From: Protula sp. h YS-2021
Taxonomy: Eukaryota > Annelida > Polychaeta > Sabellida > Serpulidae
Direction: 5' to 3'
Assembly (NCBI GenBank): GCA_949752745.1
Contig: OX457026.1
Coordinates: 28,148,116 to 28,212,115, forward strand
DNA: 64,000 nt
Below, piece after piece: positions 1 through 10,883 of this stretch. The notes beneath the pieces are model-generated. The model was not told the DNA's origin, did not search any database, and saw nothing but the letters and a program-made list of their open reading frames with translations. The translations under genes and the position numbers were made by a program. Position 1 is the stretch's first letter; every line of letters begins with the position of its first letter.

Positions 1-191
1 TACTTTCATATGTTCTGTTGACATGGTGTGAATTTTGTTGCGAACGTGCCAGTTCTTTGAAATCTGTACGCGATGTTTCTTTGCAGATTCGACCAAATTT
101 CGAGCCTTGTAGCCGAACAATTCTGTGTTGAAAGTATTCAGAGCATTTACTTTGACCACGAGTTGCTTCTTCAGTTTTCTTAATGGCACAT

Positions 192-830
192 TCACAGAAA
201 GTTATCCTCAGGACTGTATTCAAGGTAGTCGTGGTCTTTAAAAACTCCATATGTTTTGAGGGTGGAAAAAGCTGAAGAAATGGCATCGGGGTGGAAAGAT
301 TTATACATGTGTTTATGAAAAAAAGTATTGAATTTGGGATTGTTACGGTATTGTAGCGGTCTAGGATCAAATTCTGTCATTGAACACAAGGAAGGGGCAC
401 CAGTACTTTTTCTTAAAAGAAGAGATTCTGCTTTCAACGAGGTCCTTTTAAACTCTTTTGGCGTTGTGAAATGTTTGGAGTTGACTGGTGCTTGTTAATT
501 TTGAATTTGTGAAATTTTTGTTAATAAGTCCATACAGAGTGGTACTAACGTGTTTACAATGTGCATCAGGGCCCAAACCCGCGCCACAGTCACAATGTGT
601 TGCAAGAACAACACCATTTTTATCCAGTTTAATGCCTGTGGTATATGACACGTTTCTCCTCATTTCTGCAGCGCAGCGACCTTTTATAAAAACGTTCTTG
701 CTGGACACGGACGAGCGAACTGTCAATAAAAACTTTTCCTTATACATAAGTCTGGGTTTTTCATCCCAACTGTTTATCCGTCCCCTTTAAGAAGCACTGC
801 AACACTCGGTAGAATCTGAAAAAAAATACA
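192..830 (-). pseudogene. SWIM-type zinc-finger protein fragment, frameshifted
   Basis: Read on the minus strand, the segment from about 747 to 448 carries a cysteine/histidine cluster of the form CxC...CxH (CDCGAGLGP followed by CKHV). This is the signature of SWIM zinc fingers. About 30 residues later the frame breaks near 455-465. A second frame continues the same protein (KAESLLLRK, then FDPRP) to a stop near 192. Upstream, a T-rich tract ending in CAG at about 815-830 looks like a splice acceptor, followed by plausible coding sequence interrupted by a stop near 760. Similar SWIM proteins are common in molluscs and are often linked to mobile or viral-type exonucleases, but no nuclease domain is visible here. 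The frameshift could be real decay or an assembly error. Function is not assignable beyond zinc binding. Confidence 0.5.
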
Positions 831-1732
831 GCATTATCCGTTATAATTGAAGTACATCTAAGCCAAAATACTACATGTGTACTCTTTCTAGGAAACGAGA
901 CCACAATTTGGACATGGATTTCCCGGGGTGGTCCTTTATGCGGAGATCTTAATAATTCAAAGAGCCGGGAACGGGACTATTGAAAAAGTAGTCGTAGTTT
1001 GATGGATAAGTATTTACAGCCCAAGGTCAATATAAACATACTATCAATGCACTGCAGGCAGCACGTTGTAAACGCGATGCTTAGAATAAATGCAAAAATG
1101 ATCTCATATTTTACTTCCAAATATTGAATATAGCAATATTTTGTTTTCTTTTATAAATATTGCTAAAGAATGTATTTTTTTTAAAATAGCTCCAGTCAGA
1201 AACTATGGAACTTGATATTAACAGGCATGTGTTAAAAGTTTTGTCTTCACAAAAGAGACTAAATGAAGTAAAGGACTTCGTACCTCTCTACTAATTTTGC
1301 TTTTTTCCAGTTACGTGTGCATTTCTTTTCCTACATAACTTTTTCAGTTGCTTTAATGTCCAATGCCCGTAATCCATTGTAATAACAATTAAAATGCCTA
1401 GGACGTCCTGCTTAAAAACTCGATAAAATTGTTGTTTACTAAGGTTTTCGCTGTAGTCTCAGATCCAGAAGGAGCTTTATTGGACCTAATGCTCACCAAC
1501 GCCCTCTGTGTTTTAAAAAAGAAACAATACAGAGCTCCCCATTCCCTCACGGAATTTCCATAACAGAATCCGAATCAAACTTTAAAGCTTACAAAGATAT
1601 TTCCCAATTTATTGGTGTTAACACCCTCGAGAACAATTCAATGTACAAAGAACATTAAGACGGCATATCCAGTGTATCCTATCATATTATTATAATTAGA
1701 AGCCACATGGTCATATCAATGTACTCTTAATA
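831..1732. other. Intergenic DNA, no gene seen
   Basis: This is AT-rich sequence with stops in all frames. I see no splice-bordered exon, repeat array or recognisable mobile element apart from the SINE tail that follows it. Confidence 0.5.
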
Positions 1733-1772
1733 GTGAAGGGACTTAAAACACCAATAAACCAAACCAAAGCAA
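1733..1772 (+). repeat. SINE 3' tail fragment
   Basis: The end 'agtgaagggacttaaaac' followed by 'accaataaaccaaacc' matches the 3' end of the complete SINE at 13111-13336. Only the tail is recognisable. The sequence 1650-1732 may be a strongly diverged body. Confidence 0.5.
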
Positions 1773-1904
1773 TTTTAATAGTGAATACATTGACCGTGTG
1801 AATATAATACTAAAAATCCCCTGTAATACTTGCAGAACTACAGATTCAATACAAATTACGATTTACCCCCCTTTCGCAGCATTTTGCAAGCATTTGCAGT
1901 GTTG

Positions 1905-2085
1905 TTACTCATCCTTTTTTTAAAGGATTACCTTTTTTTTTTTAAAAAAAGCCCTATTTTATCCTTTTTTATCCTTAAATACTTTTTTATACTTTTTTTA
2001 ATTTTCATCTTTTTTTATACTTTTTTTCGCTTTTCATCCTTTTTTTATTTTGATACTTTTTTATATTTGTCTAATAAATTGAAAA
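1905..2085. repeat. T-rich imperfect simple repeat
   Basis: Irregular repeats of ATCCTTTTTT and ATACTTTTTT. The open frame across it is low complexity and not a gene. Confidence 0.8.
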
Positions 2086-2149
2086 GAAAAAACATTTAGG
2101 AAACACAACAAAGCTGTATTCCTGTTTTCCTAGGGTTCATTAACAAAAT

Positions 2150-3110
2150 GGTCGAGAAAAAGCGAGACAGCCCTTTTGGTAATATTCAGGACAATTTAGA
2201 AGTACACTCAGACATAAGAGGTTTGTTATAAAACCTTGAAAAGTAGTATGAGATCTCCTACCTGCTGCTCTCATGATGGTTTTAATACTGACAACCCAAG
2301 ACGCTGCTGAAGCAGATTTTGTACTTTGAGCCTTGAACTTTTTAATATCTAACCCACATATATACAATTGAGTCTTGATCCAAGAAGCTATTGTTGCTTT
2401 AGAAACGCACTTGTGTGATTTTCAATATGATATGAATAGCCTCGACTCTTCACCCCTAAAAACTCTTCGTTCTATTTACAACAACACACACCGACTTATC
2501 CGGAAACGTTACAAACACTAACGGTTCCTAGTGTTTCCCAGGTTATGAAATCTTAAGTAAATCAACAAACATAAACTGTACAGAAAAATCATCAGTTGCC
2601 ATTTGATCCAACCTAAGCATTTGCAAACTTTGCACTCTTTGACCAGATAAAATTGCAGTTAATAAGACTTTTCACAGTAAGCTGCTTTAGCGATAACATT
2701 TTTGCTGGATAGTATTTACTTAATTTCTTAAGTACATCATTAGCATCCCAAATAAACGTGAATCTAGGTAAACTGGGTTTGATATTAAAAATGCCTTTCA
2801 TGAACCGATACGCAAGTGGATTATTACCCACAAGTGGATTTATCCATCTACAAAAAATACTGATAGCACTTCTTGTCGTATTTAACCCACTATAACTTAA
2901 GCCACTCTTATGTAATTCATAAAGAAAATCTAGTACTCTGACTATATCGGTATTAAAGTTACCTTCACACCGTTCCTCACAATACTTTTCCCATCGACGG
3001 AGAAGCGTTCTGTGTTGTTCTCTGGTTGACTTCTTAACTTCTGCACATCCTAACTTTAGATACTCTGTTCCAACACCGCACCATAATCTGTGCAGTCGAA
3101 TCGCGAACGA
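2150..3110 (-). pseudogene. Tyrosine recombinase (DIRS/Crypton-like) relic
   Basis: Minus-strand translation from about 3105 to 2660 gives an uninterrupted core-binding-type domain (RWEKYCEERC, LSYSGLNTTRSAIS, FMKGIFN). It then shifts frame near 2660 and continues with LSGQRVQSLQMLRL, where the first catalytic arginine sits. In-frame stops follow around 2545 and 2530. The C-terminal part resumes at 2370-2150 (KATIASWIKTQ, then FKAQSTKSASAAS). In active members of this family the last motif is HSTR. Here it reads QSTK, so both the catalytic histidine and the second arginine are lost, and the tyrosine region (TFQGFI) is also altered. Such recombinases integrate DIRS, Ngaro or Crypton elements. 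The frameshift, stops and lost residues show it is dead. Which of the three element classes it came from is not decided. Confidence 0.75.
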
Positions 3111-3199
3111 CCATTTCCCGTTTCTTAACAGGCCCCTTCTTCAGCTCAACTGTGTTTTCTTGCTGCAGCTGCAAACCAGAAGAACATCACATTAGACTA

Positions 3200-3416
3200 A
3201 CAGCCACTGAAAAGAAGGAACAGATGAGGCCTGGAAAGGTCGGGTCGTCTTCCTTGATATGAGGCGTATCCTGGTCAATCCCTTCGTCCTCGAATTCCTC
3301 AATGGTATCGGGGTCGTCGTGGGTGTCTTCGTCTGTCTCTTCATTTTCGTGACGCTCCTTCCGCAAGGGTGCATGGCCGGTTTGGCGGTAAAGGTATTCC
3401 ATCCCAATCAGCTCCC
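3200..3416 (-). pseudogene. DUF6729-like locus 1, acidic last recognised exon
   Basis: Acceptor GTTTTGTTCAG ends at 3417. The translation starts GELIGMEYLYRQTG, which matches the family downstream of the GSTSLESFH block. It is followed by an acidic stretch rich in Glu and Asp. The 3' border is not clear and the tyrosine-recombinase relic begins within 100 bp. Confidence 0.5.
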
Positions 3417-3499
3417 CTGAACAAAACCCACGATAATTTTTGAATAATGCTCTATCTTGTTAAAATCAATTAAAAACTGATAAAAATTGAAATATATTG

Positions 3500-4226
3500 A
3501 AGTTTTTCAACGCTACGGTCGCCTTTTTCAGTTCGCTGGTCTCTGTGTAAAGCTGGATTCCGGTGGATCCTGGATGCAGGCAAGATGACGTTTTTTGGTT
3601 TTCCCATATCCGGTCCATTTTGCTGTCATCCAGAATTTGCACGCCTATTGAGACCAAATAACAAGGCTCCTGGTGGCTTTTCCGGTGCAAATGGTTGGGA
3701 TTCGAGTAAATTCAGCGCCTGGAGTTGGGTCCTTGCAGTGGAGCTTCAACTCCTACCGGGTCAAGCTACCCTTGACCATTCGCTCTGACACAGTTGACAG
3801 GCCTTGAGCGAATAGGTCCGACCTGTTAGCTGCCACTATTTGTTGCTGATCATTCGGATCGAAATCGAAAATACAATCCGCAAGACTCGCCATAAACGCG
3901 CCATAGAGTTGATGGGCGTCTGTGGTGCATCCTGCAGCAAATCGGCGCATAAAATGCCATATCTCGAGGCGCACCTGCAATTGTTGCCAATCTAGAAACA
4001 TTCCTTTGGCCTTTCCGACACCGCAGGCAGGGCCGTAGTCTCTGTCTACGTAGCGGACGAGCAGTGGTTGTACATTCGCTTCTGTGTGGCGTGTCATGAT
4101 CCCTTTACACATTGCTTCAAGCCCAGCTCCTTCGTTGGTAGCCATGACCGTATTCAGGATCTGTCTCCTTTCATTGCCAACAGACAACGCTGTGCCAGTA
4201 CTCTCGCCCGCGAGCTTCTTCGTGAC
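3500..4226 (-). pseudogene. DUF6729-like locus 1, DDE-like exon with internal stop
   Basis: Acceptor ATATATTTTCAG ends at 4227. The translation VTKKLAGESTG...VRYVDRDYGPACG...LEIWHFMRRFAAG runs open for about 155 codons to a TAG near 3747. The family sequence goes on past the stop (ELKLHCK, GAEFTR). After a frameshift near 3690 it reads GVQILDDSKMDRIWENQK and IQLYTETSELKK. Past about 3510 it stops resembling the family. Confidence 0.7.
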
Positions 4227-4289
4227 CTGAAAATATATAAATAATGACGTTAGGGTCAATAAACAAATACTATGAATGATAATCGTCAT

Positions 4290-4776
4290 TTTAATTTAAT
4301 ATTAAATTAAACATTAATGTTCCGCTTATTAGTATTTACACTAAAATGTTAGCCCATTACTGCGTGATTTATTTTTCCACAATGATTTTTTTATATTTCC
4401 TGTATCAAAATACTTGCACTGAAACCATTCAAAGGTTAATCTGACAAAAAATGCAAACTGTTTATTTTTCAAACTGTCCCAAAAATGGGACGCTATGCAC
4501 AGATGACAGCATTACATAAATATTTGAGTATCTTTAATTTTGCGTGCATTGTTAGTAAATAGTTAATTCTAACTGTTACTTACGTATCTGTACATACAAC
4601 ACCTGCCGTTTCGTCATTATATTGATCAAATTTAGATGCAGTCTGAATTCCATCAAAGTTTCTTTAAAACTGTTCAACACAATATTGTCTACATAACAGG
4701 TATAACACAGCTTTGCACATCATTCGTAATGAAAAACTATGAAACACTTGTCATGTAATGCAACTTCACATTTCTT
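4290..4776. other. Intron sequence, nothing recognised
   Basis: AT-rich DNA between the DDE-like exon and the piggyBac fragment. It may include the diverged 3' end of the piggyBac element, but I could not identify a terminal inverted repeat or TTAA pair. Confidence 0.4.
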
Positions 4777-5058
4777 TCAGATCCGCGTTGTTTTTTTACC
4801 GCAATAAGTACAGCGTCGTTGTGTTGCTATGGACTGTATCAGGTACCTTACGCCATCAAACCTAATGTCAAACACACGTCTGTCCAATGTGATCGGTCTT
4901 CCGGAGTGCCTTCCTTGTTGAGTACTCTTTGAATGCCGTGCAAAGTACACTTTACACACTTCTTTTCTGAGCGCTAGGAAATCTAGCCGGTTTTCCACAT
5001 ATTTAGGAGTGAGCCTATATGGCAGCCATGCATTTAGAAGAGCTATTTCTGGAATGAA

Positions 5059-5134
5059 GTACCAGGAATGACACAATATGACCTGCAACAGGTTGGCGGT
5101 GTCGTTAGACCAATCAAATAACTAACTAACTAAC
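5059..5134 (+). mobile_element. 76-bp, extremely 5'-truncated LINE insertion (tail only)
   Basis: The segment from 'accaggaatgacacaatatg' to the short repeats 'aactaactaac' is nearly identical to the 3' end of the LINE at 27.1-29.3 kb. It is flanked by perfect 9-bp duplications TGGAATGAA at 5050-5058 and 5135-5143. The duplicated bases encode part of the piggyBac protein, so insertion postdates that gene. Confidence 0.85.
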
Positions 5135-5408
5135 TGGAATGAACGCAAACATTACCCACCACCATTTCTTAGAGCGGATGGACATTCGGTACTTGTGGAT
5201 GTTCTGGTCCATCAGGTTAATTCCTCCCATATTGTTATTGTAAATAACTATCAGTTTCGGCTGTAGAAGTTCAATGTGTTTGGATTGTTTCCTAGACAAC
5301 CGTGTTTTGCGAGCCATGGGAAAAACACTTTCACAACTGGATGTGAGGGTCACAACATCTGACAATGATATTGTTGTTATTTGTATGACATCGATAATCA
5401 GTTGATCC

Positions 5409-5420
5409 TCTGTCTTCCTT
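5409..5420. repeat. Left target-site duplication of LINE copy 1
   Basis: TCTGTCTTCCTT occurs here and again at 10441-10452, exactly bordering the LINE. Both copies belong to the interrupted piggyBac reading frame. Confidence 0.85.
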
Positions 5421-5877
5421 GCTGCTACCATGTCCATACCGCTGGCAGTTGTAGCACCGCACAGGGTTGGGTATATATGGCTTGATGCCTAATTTCAGGT
5501 AGCCAACTCTGACGTCTGATGGCAACGATGACCTCCGGAATGTAAGTACATGGGTCCCGTTAACGCCGAGTCTACGGCATCCCGTCACTCCGTACTTGTC
5601 AAGCTCGTGTACGAGTTCCTCCTCTGTACAGAAATTCAGTTCAGGGTGGCTGATGACTCCTTTGGTGTAGTTCAGAGTCTGATGAGGGGTACTTTTCACT
5701 GGTATATTAACAAAGGTTTCCATTTCCAGGAGATTTTTACTCTGTTGAGCTGATGATACCTGTATCAAAATATCGCCTGAGCGGAGTCTTTTAATAGAGT
5801 GTTGAGAACCAACGACAGAACATATACCTTTTTCAATCGCAAAAGGTGAAAGCTTGAAAGAACCTTGTTGTGGCGAA
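5421..5877 (-). pseudogene. LINE ORF1 (Gag-like) N-terminal part, inverted
   Basis: Minus-strand translation reads SPQQGSFKLSPFAIEKGI, then RSGDILIQV, LNYTKGVISHPEL, LTFRRSSLPSDVRVGYLKL and PNPVRCYNCQRYGHG. It ends at the left element border inside the first zinc knuckle. The remainder of that knuckle and the next two lie in the opposite orientation from 5875 on. Together they make one RNA-binding ORF1 protein that chaperones LINE RNA. The inversion is therefore inside a single insertion and was present when the target site was duplicated. Confidence 0.8.
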
Positions 5878-6628
5878 ACAACGATGTAAAAGATCGGAGA
5901 TGACATGTGCAAATTGCGGTGAGGACGGTCATGACTTCAAATCCTGTACTGGTGATACCAAATGCATTAATTGCAAGGGAAACCACCCAGCATCCGCAAA
6001 GGATTGTCCAATGTGGCTGGCGGAGAAGGAAGTGCAAAAAGTAAAACATGAGAAGTCTATCCCATACCCAGAGGCACGAAAATTGGTCTACAAGTCACAA
6101 TCATCAAGTCGCTCATACGCTGCCGTCGCCAAGATTGACACCCGAGAAGCTGCGTGCCAAACGGATATCACCTGGGTCACGACTCAAACAATATGTCGTA
6201 TAAAAACTACCCCCAAAATGTCGAAAGTCTCCACTGGCACCAATACTGACGCGGCAAATTGCAATACCACAGCAAGTAAGTCCGAGCTGGACATGCAATC
6301 CATATCCGCTCGTCCACATACTCCGTCACCCAGGAAGCCATCACCTGGTCCGTCAACCAGGGGTAAAGTGAATACCCCAGACAAACAGGCTAGGTCAAAA
6401 CTTAAGAACAAGGCCCGCCTTGCCAGAGAACGTGTGCAACAGGCCTCCAACAGATTCCACCCGTTGATGGAGGTGGAGGGGCCTGAGGAGGGACAGTCGC
6501 CACCGCAGCCACTGCGCCCAGTACAGCTGCACACAACAGACCAAAGAACGGCATCCCACACTCCACTCCCCGCACAACCAAAGCCACCCAGGGTTTTTAT
6601 ACATCGGTCACGAGCTAATAGCAAGTAA
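5875..6628 (+). pseudogene. LINE ORF1 C-terminal part with CCHC knuckles
   Basis: Begins near the inversion junction with CKRSEMTCANCGEDGHDFKS, then CINCKGNHPASAKDC, the second and third zinc knuckles of a Gag-like LINE ORF1. SIPYPEARKLVYK and a long Ser/Pro/Lys-rich tail follow. The stop at 6626-6628 is one base before the ATG of ORF2, an arrangement common in LINEs that reinitiate for ORF2. No genuine start codon remains, because the N-terminal part is inverted to the left. Confidence 0.8.
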
Positions 6629-6629
6629 C

Positions 6630-9600
6630 ATGGCTATAATTCAGTGGAACATTAGAGGTTTTTGGACCAACCAGATAGATCTTTTAACTCTCAGCCAGCA
6701 ATATAATCCGTCCATCTTTTGCCTCCAAGAAACATACGGTACTGATATTTCCGCACCAAATTTATCCGGTTACACTTCCTACAACAAAAACGCCAATAGC
6801 AACCGCGCCTCGGGCGGAATCACTACCTTAATCCGAAACAACGTTATTCAAAGTGAACTTAAATTAAATACAAACCTCCAAGCAACTGCAGTTCGTGTTG
6901 CGATGAAGAGAACTTTCTCCATTTGTAACATATACCTACCACCACCCTCCAAACCCCAACCGGAAGAACTCAACGATCTGATTAACCAAATACCAAAACC
7001 TATTCTATTTTTAGGCGACTTCAATGCACATAGCGACCTATGGGGTAATACAAGCACCGACCACAAAGGTAAACTAATTGAAAACCTACTAAATTTCCAC
7101 AATCTCTCACTTTACAATGATAAATCTCCTACATACCTACATCCTGGCACTGGTTCAAAAACCTCTATCGACCTTGCAATGGCATCTAGTAATTTGTTTT
7201 TAGATTTTGAATGGGAAGTCTTGGACGACACTTATGGCAGCGACCACTTACCTGTTTTATTAAAACCACTAGATCAACAGAAACAGCAAGGAATACCAAG
7301 GTGGAAATTCCACAAAGCAAAGTGGTCAATGTTCCAGGAACTATGCCTAAAGGCTATAAAAACCAACTACTTTACACATGATGACGACCCGATTTTACTT
7401 TTTACTGCTCTAATCCAGGCAATCATGGAAAAAACCATACCTAAAACCTCCAGAAACCCTACAAAGCCACAGAAACCTTGGTTTAACGACGACTGCAAAA
7501 AAGCGATAGCTATGCGGAAAGCAGCTCTTCGCCAATTTTATATCAGTCGGACAATACCACCAAACTTGAATACAAAAGGCTGCGTGCTGCAGCACGCAGA
7601 ACCATCAGAGCAAGCAAAAAGCAAACCTGGGAGGAATATATCTCCAAATTAAACAAAAACAATTCAACCAAAAAAGTATGGGAAATAATTCGAAAAATAT
7701 CAGGTAAAAACATCTCAAAACCCATAAACCATCTCACTACAAACAACCAGACTGTCACAAAACCCGATGAAATAGCAAATACCTTTGGTAGAACTTTTCA
7801 GTTCAACTCCTCATCTGACAACTACTCCCAAGCTTTTCGTCAAATAAAAGAAGCAAAAGAACAAATACCAATGGACTTTACCTCAAATAACTCGGAACAC
7901 TACAATAGCACCTGTACCCTGGCGGAGTTGAAGGACTCCATACAAAACTCACATGATTCAGCTGCCGGACCAGACGACCTTCACTACCAGGTTCTAAAAC
8001 ACCTACCTGAGGAAACTCTTGAAATCCTCTTAGAATTACTTAACCAAGTTTGGACTACAGGAAACTTTCCTGAAATATGGAAAGAAGCCACCATCATACC
8101 AATTCCAAAGCCGAACAAGGACCCTACTAATCCACAAAATTACCGCCCAATATCCCTGACAAGTTCATTGTGCAAAACGCTAGAGCGAATGATAGCCGCA
8201 AGACTAATTTGGTATTTAGAGAAAAATCATCTGCTCACTGACATCCAAAGTGGCTTCAGAAAAGAAAGAAGTACCATAGATCACCTGGTTAGACTCGAAT
8301 CATTTATAAGAGAAGGTTTTATTAATAACGAACATGTCGTCACTGTTTTCTTCGATTTAGAAAAAGCCTACGACACGGCTTGGAAACACGGGGTTTTGCA
8401 AGATCTCTACGACCTTGGTATACGAGGTCGCCTTCCTGAATTCATTCAAGCGTTTTTAAATGACAGGCGGTTTAAAGTCCGTCTCGGTTCCATTTTCTCG
8501 GATTATTTTGAGCAAGAAGAGGGCTATCCTCAAGGCTGTATTCTATCAATTCTGTTGTTTCTAATCAAAATCAATAGTATCAAAGGCGCAACTCAACAGG
8601 GAATAGACAGCTCACTCTTTGTAGACGACTTTGCAATGTCTGCCAGGGGCAAGAATATGAATCTGATCGAGCGTCGCCTCCAGCAAAATATAAACTCGCT
8701 TCAAAAATGGGCTGACCAAAATGGTTTCAAGTTTTCGCAAACCAAAACAGTTTGTATGCACTTTTGCAACAAGCGAAAGCCACACGACAATCCCATTTTA
8801 TACCTATCAAACACTCAGATACCTGTAGTAAAGGAAAACAAATTCCTTGGTCTAATTCTGGACTCGAAGCTAAATTTTATTCCCCACATAAAAGACGTGA
8901 AGAGGAAATGTCAAAAGGCACTCAATCTGCTGCGAGTCGTCTCCGCTCAAGACTGGGGAGCAGATACCAGTACTAAATTAAAACTGTATAGATCATTAAT
9001 AAGATCTAGAATAGATTATGGTAGCATCGTCTACGGATCAGCCAGGCCTTCGTACTTGAAGATGTTGAACCCAATACAAAATCAAGGCCTTCGCCTCTGC
9101 CTTAACGCTTTCAGAACGTCACCTGCGGAAAGCCTTCAGGTTGAATCAAATGAACAACCACTAGATATCCAACGAATCAAACTGTCAGTGCAATACGCAG
9201 TTAAACTATACGCAAACAAAGAAAACCCGACCCATAAGGCAGTGTTCGAAAAAGACCATTCAGAAATCCTAAGCACACGCCCTAGGGTTATCGTACCCTT
9301 TGGCACTAGAATCCGGAACCACCTTAATAATGCTGGAATCAAAGTTGAGCAAATCGCAAACTTGAAAGTTTCAAAATACCCAACATGGAAAATACAAAGG
9401 CCAACTATAAACAAAAATCTGACAGACTTTTCCAAAGACACAACAAATGCTGAAGAATTCAAAGTTAGGTTTGCTGAGATAAAGGAAACCTACCCTCACC
9501 ATTATTTCATATACACGGACGGATCTAAGCTCGATAACCAAGTTGTTGCCTCAATAGTTACAAAATCAAATACCCTTAAAACAAGATTACCAAACGGCTC

Positions 9601-10300
9601 CTCCATCTTTTCCGCGGAGGTTCGGGCACTCCAACTAGCCATGGAAATTATCAAGATTAGTAGGTACAAAAAATTCGTTATCTGTGTCGATTCATTATCG
9701 GTCTTACAGTCACTAGAAAATCTGCAAGTGTCGAACACAATGATTCTAGACCTAATAGAACGTTACGAAAGGGCAGTCAAACAAGACAAATCCCTAGTAT
9801 TTTGCTGGGTGCCAAGCCGCGTGGGCATACCGGGTAATGAAGCTGCGGACCAGGCAGCAAAAGAGGCGCTAAACTACAACATATCCGACCTTCTCATACC
9901 ATACTCCGATTTTAAACCCCATATTACAAGTTATGCAAAAAACCTTTGGCAACAAAAATGGAACGAACAAAGAAATAACAAACTCTTTCAAATCCAACCT
10001 ACAGTTGGACAAAAACAGCTAGCTCTTGGCAGTATTCGCGACACAACGGTTATGCATAGAGTTCGAATCGGGCACACATACATCACCCACGGATATCTTT
10101 TGAGAGGCGATGCTCCTCCACAATGTATTGGTTGTCAAGAACGTTTGACTGCAAAACATATTCTACTCAACTGCGTAGATTTTCAGAACATTCGTTCACG
10201 CTACTACAGTGTGAATTCCATGAAAGACCTTTTTACAAAGGTAGCACCAAGCAAAATTATTTCTTTTCTGAAAGAAATACACTTGTACAGCAAGATTTAA
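6630..10300 (+). pseudogene. LINE ORF2: APE endonuclease, reverse transcriptase, RNase H (one frameshift)
   Basis: Starts ATG at 6630. The APE-type endonuclease has IQWNIRG, LQETYG, LGDFNAHSDLWG, SIDLAM and SDHLPVLL (6630-7260). A frameshift at about 7540 moves the reading frame; the second frame stays open to the stop at 10300. Reverse transcriptase motifs include PNKDPTNPQNYRPISLTSS, QSGFRKERST, FFDLEKAYDTAW, GYPQGCILS and the catalytic FVDD (about 8620). RNase H shows YTDGSK, AEVRALQLAME, CVDSLSVL and NEAADQAAK (9510-9860). The end carries a CxxC...H...C motif. It nicks the target and copies its RNA there. The shift lies in a short TATAT run, so this copy is close to intact but not functional as read. 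Confidence 0.85.
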
Positions 10301-10440
10301 ATTGAATTTAGTTGATTTTAGATGTATACATTACTTGTTTTGTCTATTTTAATTGATTTTAATTTCAACCGAGTCTTCCTATAGCAACAGAACTGACACA
10401 ATGTGACCCAATCATTCAATCAATCAATCAATCAATCAAA

Positions 10441-10452
10441 TCTGTCTTCCTT
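10441..10452. repeat. Right target-site duplication of LINE copy 1
   Basis: Second copy of TCTGTCTTCCTT, directly after the (AATC)n LINE tail. Confidence 0.85.
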
Positions 10453-10488
10453 TTTTAACATTTCTACTTTCTTAACCTGACATCCACC
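10441..10488 (-). pseudogene. piggyBac transposase fragment on the far side of the LINE
   Basis: The minus-strand sequence reads CQVKKVEMLKKEDRG and joins directly to STDYRCHTNNNNII at 5408-5380 when the LINE is ignored. This matches the family pattern (Lys-rich linker, RGxxDY). The remaining N-terminal part is cut off by the SINE that begins at about 10489, and I did not find it beyond the SINEs. Confidence 0.65.
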
Positions 10489-10585
10489 TAGGAATTCAAA
10501 CTGGAATGACCCATTTCAGTATAATGTGGCAGGGTAGCCCTAATGTAGCGCTGTGATCGTTGCAAGGGGCTTAAAGCACCAAAGC
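10489..10585 (+). mobile_element. SINE fragment (central block and tail)
   Basis: Contains 'ggaattcaaactggaatgac', 'ccatttcagtataatgtggc' and the tail 'aaggggcttaaagcacc', matching the 3' half of the SINE at 13111-13336. The tRNA-like head is missing. It truncates the piggyBac fragment. Confidence 0.65.
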
Positions 10586-10630
10586 AATATCTCTACTCTG
10601 TTTGCTCTGACTGCACCGATATGTGCTGAT

Positions 10631-10883
10631 AGGCTTTGGACCAGCCTCGGTGGCCTAGTGGTTGGAGTGTCCGCCTCAAGACTGGAAGATCGTGGGTTCA
10701 AACCCCGTCGGGTCATACCTAAAACTTTAAAATTGGGACTCCTCCTTGCTACCCTGTGAGGCACTCCACATGTAAGGGTTAGAAGGAGGGCTGGAATGCC
10801 CCATTTCAGTATAATGTGGCAGGAGGTTCCCGATATGACCATATCAGTTGAAAGGGATCTAAAGAACAATACAATACAATACA
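10631..10883 (+). mobile_element. tRNA-derived SINE, full length
   Basis: Box A-like TGGCCTAGTGG and box B-like GGGTTCAAACCC lie about 40 bp apart. They are followed by a central block with 'ccatttcagtataatgtggc' and a tail of CAATA repeats. Closely similar copies occur at 14700 and 31061. A Pol III internal promoter is expected from the boxes. Confidence 0.8.

Larger units (their letters stand above)
4777..5420 (-). pseudogene. piggyBac-family transposase, C-terminal half, interrupted by two LINE insertions
   Basis: Minus-strand reading from 5408 gives VVTLTSSCESVFPMARKTRL and then PKLIVIYNNNMGGINLMDQ...RSKKWWW, the conserved C-terminal catalytic stretch of piggyBac transposases. It is followed below 5058 by NAWLPYRLTPKYVENRLDFL and ends in a zinc-binding tail (QRRCTYCGKKT). 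The frame is cut at 5059-5134 by a 76-bp LINE tail that duplicated TGGAATGAA. Skipping the insert rejoins FAFIP to EIALLNAW. A second cut at 5420/5421 is the big LINE, and the protein continues at 10441-10488. A frameshift lies near 5370. The transposase normally cuts and pastes its element at TTAA sites; this copy is non-functional. Confidence 0.8.
5421..10440 (+). mobile_element. LINE copy 1 (I/Nimb-like), with inverted 5' segment
   Basis: A 5-kb non-LTR retrotransposon flanked by a 12-bp target-site duplication. In order it has an inverted piece of ORF1 (5421 to about 5877), the rest of ORF1 (to 6628), and ORF2 with APE endonuclease, reverse transcriptase, RNase H and a terminal CxxC...HxxxxC knuckle (6630-10300). 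A short 3' UTR and an AATC-repeat tail follow. Presence of RNase H together with APE and a three-knuckle ORF1 fits the I superfamily; the Nimb-like label is from memory. The 5' end is truncated within ORF1. Apart from one frameshift in ORF2 the 3' part is open, so the insertion is relatively young. Confidence 0.85.

Noticed and set aside
1830..2099. Phe/Leu-rich membrane-protein-like frame
   Set aside because: Produced by the T-rich simple repeat.
5550..5753. Plus-strand frame across 5550-5753
   Set aside because: Antisense shadow of the inverted LINE ORF1.
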